Source: Lepus europaeus (taxonomy: Eukaryota > Chordata > Mammalia > Lagomorpha > Leporidae). Taken from it: a stretch of 64,000 nucleotides of DNA. This document shows positions 1 to 11,372 of the stretch, in pieces. The stretch covers positions 66,902,797 through 66,966,796 of the forward strand of contig NC_084836.1 of assembly GCF_033115175.1 (NCBI RefSeq). Reading direction: 5' to 3'. A program made the position numbers and the translations under genes. The notes under the pieces were generated by a model. The model had not been told where the DNA came from. It made no database searches and saw nothing but the letters and a program-made list of their open reading frames with translations. Every line of letters begins with the position of its first letter. The first letter of the stretch is position 1.

Positions 1-318
1 ACGCAGCTCTCGCTGTCAATCACCGTGGCGCTCACACACGCTCTTCCTCAACGGTGCCCAGCACACCCCTCCTTGAGGAAGCCCACCCAACCACAGCCAC
101 GGCGGGGGCTCCTCATCTCCCGGTGTGCCCTCCCGCCCCTGCGCCCCTGTGCTGTCGGTGACACAGCTCCACCCACCGCTTCCACTTCCTCCCTTCACTG
201 CCTGGGTCTGCCCCTTGGGCAGCTAGCCGTCAGCCTCCTCCACCAGGCCGACCGCTTTCCCGCCCCTTTCCTTTGGATTCGCCAGCTCTGGCACAGGGTC
301 CCTAAGACAGAATGGCAG
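1..318. other. Unique sequence, nothing recognised
   Basis: GC-rich, C-rich single-copy DNA at the window edge. I see no exon, repeat or RNA gene. It ends in the 5' target-site duplication of the first SINE. Confidence 0.4.
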
Positions 319-654
319 GGGCTGGCACTGTGACGTAGTGGGTAAAGCCGCCACCTGTAGTGCCGGCATCCCATGTGGGCACCGGTTCAAGTCTCGGCTG
401 TTCCACTTCTGATCCAGCTCTCTGCTATGGCCTGGGAAAGCAGTGGAAGATGTCCAAGCCCTTGGGCCTCCGCACCCACGTGGGAGACCCGGAAGAAACA
501 CCTGGCTCCTGGCTTCTGATCGGCACAGCTCCAGTCATTGAGGCCAATTGGGGAGTGAACCAGCGGATGGAAAACCTCTCTTTGCCTCTCCTTCTCTCTG
601 TGTAACTCTGCCTTTCAAGTAAATAAATAAATATTTAAAAAAAAAAAAAAAAAA
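319..654 (+). repeat. CSINE (lagomorph C-repeat), complete
   Basis: Starts with 'gggctggcactgtgac', contains the B-box 'ggttcaagtc', and ends in AATAAATA and a poly-A run. It is flanked by a 10-bp target-site duplication, agaatggcag at 309-318 and agaacggcag at 655-664. Confidence 0.92.
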
Positions 655-664
655 AGAACGGCAG

Positions 665-1189
665 AAGCCACCAGCCTGGAACGCTAGCCAGGCAGGAGTG
701 AGGGGGCATGGAGGGGCCTGGCTTCTGCCCGAGGAAGCTTCCTGCTTTCCCTACCTTAATTAACTGGCCACAGCCAGGATGGGGAGGGGGGAAGACCCTC
801 GACCCTCCAGCCCAATTTGGCGACATCGGGGATCTGCAGCAAGAACACAGGTGTAAGTCACTTCCGCCACAACTGAGCAGAATTGGAGAGGAGGTAACAA
901 AAACTGGCTGGGGCAATGTACATCATCTGTGACATGTGTCACCCTGCCCAGCACTGTCCCCTTGATGCCCAAGGCCTGAATGGACAAACAACACAGGGTT
1001 TCACTTCTTTCACTACTTTATTTAGTTTGGAAAACAAGGCACCGAACACTTTACCTTGGCAATCTGAGATGGTGCCAAACCACAATGACTAAATCCAGGC
1101 CTAGACTCCGGGAGGGAAGAGGGGTTGGGTGTTGTCTGGACCGGGATTTCTAACTGGGAACAAAGGGTGTATCCATGCCCTGTCTTTGC
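665..1189. other. Unique sequence, nothing recognised
   Basis: No repeat or coding signature is seen. The minus-strand open frame ending here is produced by the poly-A tail of the neighbouring SINE. Confidence 0.35.
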
Positions 1190-1425
1190 TTTTTTTTTTT
1201 TTAAGGCAGAGAGACAGAAAGAGACAAAGAGAGAGCTCCTGTACACTGATTCACTCCCCCAAAACGCCCACAACAGCCAGGGTTAGGTCTAGCTTTGCGT
1301 CATTACCTGCTCCCTTCCCAAGGATTGGAAGCAGAACCGGGACTCGAAGCAGGAACTCCAACATGGAGTGCAGACGTCCCTAGTGGCGTCTTAGCTGCCC
1401 TGCCAAGGGCCTGCCCCATACTGGC
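1190..1425 (-). repeat. CSINE, old, 3'-to-body portion
   Basis: Read on the minus strand: poly-T, then GA-rich segment, 'ctgattcactccccc' and 'gaaccgggactcgaa'. Strongly diverged, with parts of the body missing. Confidence 0.7.
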
Positions 1426-1559
1426 CTTATACTGTATGGTTCCCAAAACAACTGTCTGTCTGTGCTACTATTCATGCTGCAGTGCCTAGGGTTACATTTA
1501 CATTTGAATTCTGTTAAGTTCAAGGTGAGTCTGAAGAGAGAAATCTGGGGAAGGTATTT

Positions 1560-1862
1560 GACATAGCCATCAAAATGCCACTTGGAACACCTTGAAGCCC
1601 TGGGTTCAAGTCCTGGCTCTGCTTCCAGTTCCAGCTTCCTGCTACAACACACCACGGGAGGCAGCAGGGATGGGTCAAGCACGCAGGTCCCTGCCACCCA
1701 CTTGGGAGCCGTGGACTGAATTCTCAGCTCTTGGCTTTGGCCTGGCCCATTCCTGCTGGAGCCGACGCTGGGGGAGTAAACCCGTGGATGGCAGATGGAT
1801 CTATCCATCTATCCTTATCTATCTCTGTGCAGATGTATGGACGTCTCAAATAAACAGAGAAA
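1560..1862 (+). repeat. CSINE, old
   Basis: Contains 'gggttcaagtcctggctctg', 'cttcctgctacaacacacc' and 'ggagtaaacccgtggatgg', the usual landmarks in order. It ends in a degenerate TATC repeat and 'caaataaacagag'. Confidence 0.8.
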
Positions 1863-2599
1863 CTTCAGATTTCAACCCAGTGAAAAGTGACTAGGATGGT
1901 ACACTTCAAAGGAGAAAATCCAGGCACAGAAATGATTCTTCCTGCATGAGAATTCAAGCAAAAGCAACATCTTCTCCCCCCCACCCCCCAGTCATGAACA
2001 CCACCAGCATCGCCACATCACCACCACACACGTATTTATACACTGTGCAAGACAATTCGGGGCACACACAGAACCCCCATCTCTGGGAGTTCACAATGAC
2101 GGGCATTTCGTGCACTCGCCCCCACTCTCCAAAGCAAGTGAAGGAGAGCCACTCAGGGCAATCCTAACCACAAGAGAACAGTAAGACACCCCCACCAGAG
2201 GTATGCACATTTCAGGATCCCAGGTGACATCCCAGTTGACAGGCGACGTGAGTGGTAAGGGCTTTGTTTTCCAGCATCGCAAGATGGAGGAGGGTCCCAT
2301 GCACACCTCAGAGTAGTCTAAGGCTGCGTGGAAGAGGGGTGAACCGCCCCGTAGGGGGCGCTTGGTCACACCGCTTCCCTGGGAAGCATCCGTTGCAGCT
2401 CCATCCTCCCGCGGGTGTGACGCCTGGGCTCCTGTCCAACAAAGCAAACCTCCCAGAGATCCTGCTCCCGTGCCGCCCACCAAAATCAAAAGGACCTCAC
2501 ACACACTCTAATCGGTAAGACCAGCTTTGCCCACTACGCAGGTCTAGTTCAGCGTTGGCCCTAGGGGTGGCAGTGGCGGGCTGCCCACATCTCAGAGCA
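1863..2599. other. Unique sequence, nothing recognised
   Basis: Mixed composition with a CAC/ACC-rich patch at about 1978-2035. No exon-like frame or repeat that I can name. Confidence 0.35.
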
Positions 2600-2807
2600 A
2601 AGCGCCTGGGAGCAAGTGTCTCATCTGCTTCCCATTCAGATTCCTGCTCTTTCATATCCTTGGGGTAGCAGGGGACGGCTCAGGTACTTGGGTCCCTGCC
2701 CCCAGGTGGGAGACCCAGATGGAGATCCTGGCTCCTGGCATCCTGACGTCAGCCTACCCAGCCCTGACAGCTGCAGGCATTTGGGGAGTGAACCAGTGAA
2801 TGGAAGG

Positions 2808-2868
<61 letters not shown>

Positions 2869-2909
2869 CCTCAATCCCACCCCACCAACTCAGCCTTTCA
2901 AAGAAATGA
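2600..2909 (+). repeat. CSINE, old, with expanded (TC)n at 2810-2869
   Basis: SINE landmarks 'gggagacccagatggag' and 'ggggagtgaaccagtgaatg' are followed by about 30 TC units. The CT-rich part of the SINE has expanded into a microsatellite; 'cagcctttcaaagaaatg' closes the element. Confidence 0.85.
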
Positions 2910-3549
2910 GATTTGTAAATATATTTACAATGGATACTAATACAGATCAAGATACTAAAATATATACTAATTCTCAGTCTTGGGCAGTATAGAAAAAGAA
3001 TAGAAAGAAACCGTTTCCATAGTAATCCGTGTGCTATTTCTCCGCTGGGGAAAGCCAAGCAGCTTCCCTGGAAGATTGGGAAGAAAGCTGAAGTAACCAA
3101 ATGCAGCTGGGGCCAAAGAAAAGAAATCTCCAGGCTCATCTCCCAGGAGTCTTTGGAGAAGGACCCCGGCTCACTGCTTACCAGGCACCTCTCCCACCCA
3201 GTACCCACCCTGCACTGCGCTCTGTGTCAGTGTCACTTGGGAGAATACTTTGTCTCTCTTTCCAAAATAAAAGCTCCTTAGGGTAGAAGCTGCTTCGTGT
3301 TCTTTCACGCAGGCCAGAAACTGTAAACCTCCATAAATGTTTCTGGCTACCACCAAGCCTTGAACGTGAAAGCCACCCCAGTTCCCAAACCGCCTGCTCC
3401 CCATCCAGTTCGCCTCCCCACCTTCCCACTTCCCAGCCTACACCTCTCTAATTCCCCTCTGCCTGATACAGGCTGAAGTCTGAGTTGACCAAAAACCCAC
3501 TCCCAGGTAGACCGACACCTTCCCAGCCAAATGTGCACCAAAATGATAA
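2910..3549. other. Unique sequence, nothing recognised
   Basis: Starts AT-rich (2910-2960) and becomes ordinary. No exon or repeat identified. Confidence 0.3.
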
Positions 3550-3855
3550 GAGACGGGGCTGCTGATTGGTCTGATGGTTGGAAGACACCCATGTCCCACG
3601 CTGCAGTGCCTCGGTTCAATTCCCAGCTCTGACTCCTGACTCTAGCTTCCCGCTAACCAGACTCTGGGAGGCAACAGTGATGGCTCCAGCGACAGCTCCC
3701 GCCACCCACATGGGAGACCCGGATTGAGTTTCTGGCTCCCAGCTTCAGCCCCCAGGGGCTGTGGCAGGCAGAAGATGAGAGTGCTTGCTCTCTTTCTCTC
3801 TCTCCTCTTTCTCTCTCCCCCAACCCTTCCTGACTGCCCCCCCCCAAAAAAAAGA
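3550..3855 (+). repeat. CSINE, old
   Basis: 'ggttcaattcccagctctga', 'cacatgggagacccggattg' and a CT-rich tail ending in C and A runs mark a diverged copy. Confidence 0.75.
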
Positions 3856-3959
3856 TGTAGACAAAATTCATCCAGATGAAGACTTTTTTTCCCTTTCCTC
3901 CATATTTATGGAGTCCCTGCTGCCTGCAGACCGGAGCTAACATCATTGCTTCATTATTT

Positions 3960-4300
3960 GGGTAGAGAATTGCTGTGGGTTGAGTGGAACTCGCCTCTGC
4001 GAAACTCATGTGGATGTTTAAACTCTGATGTCTTAAGGTTGATGGTTGATGGCTAAGGGTGGCAGCTAGGAGGTGGGGAGGTGGAGCGTGGGCGAGGGGC
4101 AGTCACTGGAGTCCTGCCTTGGGAGGGTGGCTCTCATCGGAAGGTTATCATCCGAGCTCAAGTCGGCCTGCCTGCTTCCTGGCCCACCTTGTAGTCATTT
4201 CCCCATACCCGCCGTAACCAGACTCCGCCAAATGCCAGGCCTGAACCACAGCTTCCAAACTGTACGTGCAAATGAACCTCTGCTTTCCCCAGAAGCTCCT
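3960..4300. repeat. Possible MLT/MST-type LTR fragment
   Basis: The order 'gggttgagtggaactcg', 'ctcatgtggatgtttaaact' and later 'gcaaatgaacctctg' resembles mammalian MaLR LTR sequence as I remember it. Weak; no LTR ends are visible. Confidence 0.25.
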
Positions 4301-5990
4301 CCCGAGTACTTTAGTCAAAGAAGGAGGCGCGGACTCACACGGCGACCCTTAGCCGGTGCCATCCTGGGGGGACCCCCAGGCACGCACGCCGCGTCTTTCG
4401 CTGAGACCTTCGGAAGAAGCGCAGAGAGGAACAGTCCGATCCAAGTCTCTCCACCTAGGAAGGATGCAGTCACAGGCTCGGTTGAGAAATCTTAACAGCT
4501 GCATCACGCCAAGAAAAGAGAGCCTCACCTTGCCAACTCAGGAGAGCCTGGACAGCTGTTCCTAGCGCCCTTGGGGAACTGAGTGATTACGGGGCGGGGG
4601 GGGGGGGGGGGGTCCGAAGCAGGAAGAAGAGGGGAAAGCCCCAAAGGTGTGAAAGACGAAGACATTCCAAAGGTGCCGTGATGTGCTCAGAGTGATGTCA
4701 ACGTGAAAACCCATTTCTTCTCGCCTTTCCATTCTCTGTTCCCCTCGGCTCAAGCCAGAGCTCCCGGGAAAAGTCCTCCCAAGACAGCAGCGGGAGGAAG
4801 TGGGTCTTGGCGCCCACCTTACTCTCCACACCGAGCGCCTTGGCGTCCGGCCAGCCCTGACCCACACTCATTCCCTGCAATAGTTCCTGCTGAGAAGCCT
4901 CGGTCCTGTTTCTTCCCTCCGACCCAGCAGAGTGCAGAAACCCACCCAGGGTCCCATGGCGCCTACAGCCTGTCTGTCAGAGCAGCAGTTGTGAGTGGCC
5001 AGAGCCCGCGGCCCCTTTCTTCTTCCAGGCTCTCAACACCCAGAGACAGTGCAGTGTGGTGCACACAGCCCTCTCTCTGGCTACCCTCTTGCTCTGCCCT
5101 CCCAGGTAGCCATTGGCTGCCTCTCTTTCTCTCTCTCTGTCACCTGTCACAGGGGGGACGCTGCTTGCTTCCTGCCTGGGCACCTGCTCCATCTTCCCGC
5201 CATTGCCCTTGGAAGATCAGCTTTGTTTTTGTTTTTCAGAAAAAACACACCAGCTCATCTCAGCCAGAAGCGGGTTGATGTGTACCTCAGGGTCTTGAGT
5301 TCTTATCCAAATACAGATCAATATGAAATATCCCCAAGCAAGACCCCTGCCTCCCCACCCCCAGCTCGAGCACGCTCCATCCTGGGCTCTTTCTCGTTCC
5401 ATTTGCCTCAGGACTTCTGTGATAAGAAAAAGAAAAAAGCGACAGGGGAAAAACAAAGAGGACAGAACTCAGAAATCGCTTTTTGCTCACCGGGAATATC
5501 CTTTTTAAAGGAAATGGAACTTTCCAGCCGATTCTGCTTAAATGTCAGACCCCCATCATGTGGTAACTGATCACGGAGAGAAGTTGCCCAAGACGCGCTG
5601 GAGGGCTGGAGCAACTCGGCCGAGACGTCGACATTTGCCATGTGCAGACGATACAGCAGGTGTCAGGCGCGGAGAGGTGTTGTCTGCGCTTCTGGTGTTG
5701 GGGCGTTGACCACGCGTGTAGGGTGCAGAGCAGCTTTAGACGCCAACGGACTCAGGACTTACAGAGTTTTGGGCGTGTTTTGTGGTGGCAGCAGCAAATG
5801 GCCTCTCGGAGACCCAAGAAGGCGGCTCATTTCAAGCTTCTGTGCCAGGCCCTTGTCGATCAATAAATATGCCTATCATGCACATAAAATCAATGGATTC
5901 CGAGAGAGAGGAGACAGCCATCAAGGTTCGAGGTTTATTGAGTACTGGCTCATTTACAATATGCTTGGGATGTGAGACAAGCCCTTACAC
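4301..5990. other. Unique sequence with a G-homopolymer tract
   Basis: A run of about 20 G (4592-4611) is the only clear local feature. Around 5855-5990 the DNA turns AT-rich with 'caataaatatg' and 'ggtttattgagtac'. No exon or named repeat. Confidence 0.35.
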
Positions 5991-5995
5991 AGCAT

Positions 5996-6308
5996 TTTTT
6001 TTTTTTTTTGAATGTCAGTTACAGAGAAAGAGAGGGGTGGGGAGAGGTCTTCCGTCTGCTGGTTCACTCCCCAAATGGCCACAACAACTGGAGCTGGGCC
6101 AGGTTGAAGCCAGGAACCAGGAGCTTCATCTGCGTCTCCCATATGGGTGCAGGAGCCCAAGTATTTGGGCCATCTTCCACTGCGTTCCCAGGCTCATTAG
6201 CAGGGAGCTGGATCAGAAGAGGAGCAGCCAGGACTCAAACCAGTGACACCCATGTGGATGCCAGCACTGCAGGCAGCAGCTTTACCCACTATGCTACAGC
6301 GCCGGCCC
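5996..6308 (-). repeat. CSINE, complete
   Basis: Minus-strand copy from poly-T to 'gctacagcgccggcccc'. Target-site duplication: ccttacacagcat at 5983-5995 and ccttacagcat-like sequence at 6309-6319. Confidence 0.9.
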
Positions 6309-7176
6309 CCTTACAGCATCTTAGAAACTGCTAGGCAGCCACAGCCCAGCAGAATTTGGTCATCTTTCCCTCAGCCACCACTGCTTTTTCAATTTACAAA
6401 AGAAACGCAGGACCATTACTTTAAGCAGCTGTGAAGACACTTCCCCCCGGGTCCTCACCCACAGCTGGGCGCCACCTACCTCATCCTCGCCTTGCCCACC
6501 ATCAGCACCTGCTCCAAGAGGCAGAGACACGCACAGGTGCAGGGTCCGGAGGGAGAACAGGGCAAAGCCCAAAGGAGGCAGCCGGCCCGGGTGGGAAAGT
6601 CTTGCTTCATCCAAAACGCGTGCTGGGCCCTGTGGGAAAGGGAAGCTGAGTGCAGCCAGCTCCACAGCCTGAGAGAGATGAAAGGTGGGGAAATGGGGGT
6701 GTGACAAAGAAGAGGGGAGGACCTACAGAAAGGCTAAGGTCTCCAAATCGCCCCAGACCCACCACTCCCCAGTCCACAGGCCAGCCCGGCACCCCGGAAC
6801 CCTCCCTGCCAGCACCACATTGGGCCCAGCCCTGCTCCCCTCGCGCTCTGCATCGGTTCTGGTGAGGCCTGGGGTGGGGGAGGTTCTCCAGGGCAGGGCC
6901 TTGGGGGATCACAAGGAATGAGGGAGGTGGGACAGGCCAGAGCCCGGGAGGAAAGCTGGGTGGGCAATGGCAGCAGGGTCAGGCCTGCTGGGGCGGGGAG
7001 GTGGAGTCTGGACTCTGAGCTTGGCAGGAGGGTGAGCAGGTGTCTTGGTGGTGTGCAGACCGGGGAAGGAGGAGTTCCTGATCAACCGGAGGGGGCGGAG
7101 CCTCGCCTGTGGTCATTCGGGGGGGTCAGTCTCAGATACAGGGAGAGAGAACCTTCACTCAGGAGTCTTCTCACTG
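6309..7176. other. Unique GC-rich sequence
   Basis: Single-copy GC-rich DNA with G-rich runs after 6870. No repeat or gene signature. Confidence 0.3.
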
Positions 7177-7186
7177 AGGATAGAAG

Positions 7187-7432
7187 GGCCAGCACTGTGG
7201 CACAGTTGGTTAAGCCACAACCTGCGAAGCCAGCAGCCCATGTGAGTCCCGGCTGCTCCACTTCCCATCTGGCTGTCTGCTAATCCAACCTAGGAAAGCA
7301 GCAGAGGATGGCCCAAGTGGTAGGGCTCCTGAACCCACTTGGGAGATCCAGATGGAGTTCCAGACTCCTGGCTTCAGCCAGATCTAGCCCTGGCTGTTGT
7401 GACCATGTTGGAAGTGAACCAGCAATGGAAGA

Positions 7433-7469
<37 letters not shown>

Positions 7470-7513
7470 CTCGCTCTCTCGCTCTCTCTTTCGCAAAACA
7501 ATAAATCTTTTTT
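7187..7513 (+). repeat. CSINE, first of a tandem pair
   Basis: Starts 'ggccagcactgtggcacag' and ends '(CT)n...caataaatcttttttt'. Its duplication 'aggataga' is at 7177-7184 and 7522-7529. Confidence 0.9.
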
Positions 7514-7529
7514 TAAAAATTAGGATAGA

Positions 7530-7857
7530 TGGGGCGGCGCCGTGGCTCACTTGGTTAATCCTCCACCTGCAGCATCGGCATCCCATATGGGCACAGGGTT
7601 CTAGTCCCGGTTGCTCCTCTTCCAGTCCAGCTCTCTGCTGTGGCCCAGGAGGGCAGTGGAGGATGGCCCAGGTGCTTGGGCCCCTGCACCTGCACGGGAG
7701 ACCAGGAAGAAGCACCTGGCTCCTGGCTTCAGATCAGCGCAGCGCCGGCCGTAGCGGCCATTGGGGAGTGAACCAACAGAAGGAAGACCTTTCTCTCTGT
7801 CTCTCTCTCTCTCACTGTCTATAACTCTACCTGTCAAATAAGAAATAAATAAAATAA
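7530..7857 (+). repeat. CSINE, second of a tandem pair, inserted at the 3' junction of the first
   Basis: Starts 'tggggcggcgccgtggctc'. It is bounded by a perfect 16-bp duplication taaaaattaggataga at 7514-7529 and 7858-7873, which includes the tail and target site of the preceding SINE. It is therefore the later insertion. Confidence 0.93.
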
Positions 7858-7873
7858 TAAAAATTAGGATAGA

Positions 7874-9055
7874 ATCCTTGGTCCTCCAAGCTCTCCCAAA
7901 ATACTGCACTAGGACCCTCTGTTGCCACCCCCACCCACGTGTCCCATCACATCAACCCCAGAAGTCAAGCTAAAAAGTCGAGCCCCGCCAGATAGACTTT
8001 GAGAAAGTCACTCAGCGTTCACAGCACACGTGAACAGTGTGTGACAACAGCAGCATCATGGAGTGCTGGGGGGGAGGGGTAACAAGGAAAAAAGATCAGT
8101 CCCCGCAGGCAGGCTTCTGCTCTCCAGGATGGACACAAGTGACAAAGTGGGACGTTCTAGACCATGAAACTCATGCCCCAAGGATGCTGTCTCCGCCTTC
8201 CCTGGATGGTAATTGCCAAACAAGGGTAAGACTGGCACTGTCAGGGAAGTGGACAAGCCGGCAGCCCGAGCAGGGGCTGGCCTCAGGGACAAGGGCTCTG
8301 CCTAGTCCCGAGAGGGCTGCCAATCTGGCAGACCCTCAACAGGGAGCGGGAAGGACCCAGTAACAGGGCGACGGGGCGGAGAGCGAGGAGAGAGGCAGGA
8401 CCCGCAGAGCCGGAAGCTACGCTAAGGACACCAGGACAGAACACTGAGAGTAGAGTGAAGAGCCCACCACCACCAAGGAAGACCTGAGAATCCCCAGGGC
8501 ATCACATGAGCCCCTCGGTTGCGCAGGGGTGCACTAGAACCCCAAGTCCCCCCGGCCAAGGCGACAGGCAGGCATGGGAGGCTGGCTGCAGGGCAGGCAG
8601 CGGGGCAGCATCTGGCTCTTTGATTTATGTCGCTTCCAACAGTCCTGGGCCGTCTCCCCTGCCTCAAGCTGGGATTTTCCCAGATGTGCACTACTTCAGG
8701 GCAGGAGGGGCGGGCATAGGGGGAGGGTCCCCGTGTCCTTGCATGTGGGGCGGGGTGGGGGGGGCCCAGGAGCAATCCCTCGCCTTCTCTCCCCATGCTG
8801 TTCAGTGCCTGTGGGGTGGAGGGTGGGAAATGCCCGGGCCCCCAGATAATCACCAGGTAATGAACAGAACTGGTCCATGCCTGGGGGGTACTGCAGAGGA
8901 GGCAGAGCCGGGGTCGTAAATCTCCCAGGGAGAAGGGGGTGCAAGCTGGGGGACTGACAGTTGGAGCCTATCCAGGTGATTCACAGCAAGTGTCTGAACC
9001 TTGAGGGGTAGGAGGGGGACAAGGAGAGGCTGGCAGGGGTGTGACAGCCCAAGAC
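7874..9055. other. Unique GC-rich sequence
   Basis: No repeat or exon recognised. G-rich patches lie around 8700-8770. Confidence 0.3.
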
Positions 9056-9480
9056 AGGAGAGAGGCTGAGAGAGAGAGAGAGAAGCAAACAGGGAGAGAA
9101 GCGAAGCAAGAGACAGGAACAGGGCCGGGGGAGGCAGCCACTGGAGATGGAGGGGAGGGGATGTGCATGAGACAGTGCAACTCACACAGACATGAGGGCA
9201 CGAGGGACCCTCAGGTGGACTGGATGGAGCCAGCAAGGGGGGGGGGGGGGCGGGGACTGACGGTGAACATGACCCTGGAAAAATCCAGGCCAAAATGTGT
9301 TTGGAGTCAGAGAGAGAGAGAGACAGACGGACAAACGGACCTGCCGGATGGATGGACAGGAAGGTGAGGGAGGCAAAGGAGGAACAAAGGAACCACGGAG
9401 GGTGGGAAGAGGGGGAGGGAGCGAGACAAAGAGAGAGAAGGAGGCGAGTGCTGAGAGGAGGGGGGAGCGAGGCCGGGGAG
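9056..9480. repeat. Purine-rich (GA)n low-complexity tract
   Basis: GA-biased DNA with short (GA)n at 9068-9084 and 9308-9324, a G14 run near 9238-9251, and almost no T for long stretches. It is followed by AT-rich 'gatatatattttctttatg' at 9482. Confidence 0.75.
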
Positions 9481-9699
9481 GGGATATATATTTTCTTTAT
9501 GATCCTCTTCAATCTCACTCGGCTCGCTCCTGAGCCGTTCCCTCTCAGGTGCAGCTCAGGGGCGGATGTGCCCGGAAAGCTGATGGGGTGAAGCTGCAGC
9601 CACGGCTGCACCCAGGCTCTCTCCCAGCGCCAACCCTGGGGGAGGTGGATCTCAGAGACACCCCCACCCCCACCCCGCGTGCAGACACAGCCCTACCTG

Positions 9700-9732
9700 C
9701 CGCACCACCACCACCACCACCACCACCCCCGC
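9700..9732. repeat. (CAC)n microsatellite
   Basis: About nine CAC/ACC units followed by a C run. It sits in unique DNA between 9490 and 9940, where I see nothing else. Confidence 0.85.
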
Positions 9733-9944
9733 CAGAGGCCTGCACTGCAGCCCTTGGCTTTCAGTGTGAATACAGCCTGGCACAGCCAGCCAAACAGGCA
9801 GGTGAGCAAGGGAGGCAGGACGTGGTGAGAGTGTGGGGACAGACTGCGTTAGGGGTCACTGAGACCTGAGGGCGTAAGGACTGGGGAGATGTTTGCATCT
9901 GTGAGCTAAATAAGCAGCATGCAACCCAGAAGCAAAATCAGGGG

Positions 9945-10238
9945 AGGGCGTCTGGCATACTGGGACCCCCGCATCCCACAGGGGAGTGCCTGGTTCAAGT
10001 CTCAGCTACTCCACACTTCCGATTCAGCTTCCTGCTAATGTACACCTGGGAGGCAGCAGGCGATGGCTCAAGTACTTGGCTCCTGCTACCTACTGGGAGG
10101 CCGGGATGGAGTTCCTGGCTCTTGGATTAGGCCTGGGCCCCTCTCAGCTGCTGCAGGCATTTGGGAAATGAACCATGAGATGGAAGACACTCTCTCTGAA
10201 ATAAATGAAAATAAACAGAATTAAAAAAAAAAAAAAAA
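9945..10238 (+). repeat. CSINE, old
   Basis: 'ctggttcaagtctcagctac', 'gggaggccgggatggag' and 'gggaaatgaaccatgagatg', then 'aaataaatg' and a poly-A tail. Confidence 0.85.
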
Positions 10239-11160
10239 GCACAAGCAACATAGAAGACTGCTGACTGTCCATCACCCTTGTGTCAACAATTCAGACACCT
10301 CCTGAGCAGTCACATTGCGTGGCAGCCCCCCCCCATCTGTACCCTTTTTCCTAAGAGCTTTATGGTCCCAGCTCTGCCTTTAAGCAACACCCCACTAACA
10401 AGCCTCCACAATGAGACAGAGGAGAGGCACAAAATGAGAGACCAAGGCATAGAATCCGGAGAGAAGTGTGCACGCACGGAGCCCGGCTTTAACAGGCCAG
10501 TTGGGAGCAAGCAGCAAGTTCTTGGAAGACCTGAGACGGCATGGCAACCTGGACCCTGCCCCGTTCCCTCGCCCTGGCTTCCCTGAGTCTGAAGGAACAG
10601 CCGAGCCCTGCAAAGACCGGCCAAGGCAGGCCCTAAGAACATCAACACGGGCAAGCTAAAAGGGAATGGCTCCCCCCTAGCCTGCTGGACGCGCAACCCA
10701 GACCCAACAGCCTGGGAGTCTTGCATCTGGAGCTCAGGAGTCTCTGCAGCAGCGGGAAGGGCTTTATCGCTGGCTTGAGGCCTCCAGGGCTAAACTGAGG
10801 TTGCCCACCACCCCTTCCTACACCCATCCCAAAGTGGTGTGTGGGTGGAAGGCCACCAGGGGGCAGGATCAGAGGAACTTCACAAGCCAGGGACAAGGAG
10901 GAAGATCCCCAGCGTCCCTGGAAGCAGCCACGTAGGTCAGTACATCCGGAACAGGGGCCACAGTTCAGCAATCCGAGCCCCAGACCAGCTGCAGGAGCCC
11001 CCCGCCCCCACCCCGCGTCCCCTACCTCTGCCCCAGGGCGGTTTTCCAGCCGTGCCCTGGATGCTCTGCAATCCCAGTGTCGGCCGCTAGGGGGTGTCGT
11101 CCACAGCCAGGCTGGGCAGAGGCAGGAGACCGGAAGGCAATCGATCAGAGTCGCCCTGGC
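10239..11160. other. Unique sequence, nothing recognised
   Basis: Ordinary single-copy DNA up to the TAAT-rich block at 11180. No exon or repeat seen. Confidence 0.3.
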
Positions 11161-11179
11161 AACCAGGCTGAGCCCGAGA

Positions 11180-11372
11180 CAGACAGCACGTCGATAATGA
11201 AATCATCGTTAAATGACTCCAAGCCCTAATTAATAATCCAGGCCAACCGAGGCCATGCCTGGCTGGGGTCGGGGGAGGGGATGGTATTGCTGGAGGAGCA
11301 CTGGAAGCTTCCAGACAATTAATCAATTAATCCACTCAATAATTGGCTCCTTTGTCCTCTGCTGGGACCCCT
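11180..11372. promoter_or_regulatory. Candidate conserved noncoding element, TAATTA cluster
   Basis: Within GC-rich surroundings this stretch carries 'cgataatgaaatcatcg', 'ccctaattaataatcc' and 'caattaatcaattaatcc'. That is at least five homeodomain-type TAAT cores, followed by 'ccaataattggctcctttg'-like DNA with a SOX-type CTTTG. No repeat explains it. Function is inferred. Confidence 0.4.

Noticed and set aside
319-654. tRNA-like B-box and A-box motifs in the many SINEs as tRNA genes
   Set aside because: They belong to the tRNA-derived head of CSINE; no cloverleaf or mature tRNA length is present.
8850-9611. 253-residue - open frame
   Set aside because: Ser/Leu/Pro-rich product of the GA/CT low-complexity tract.
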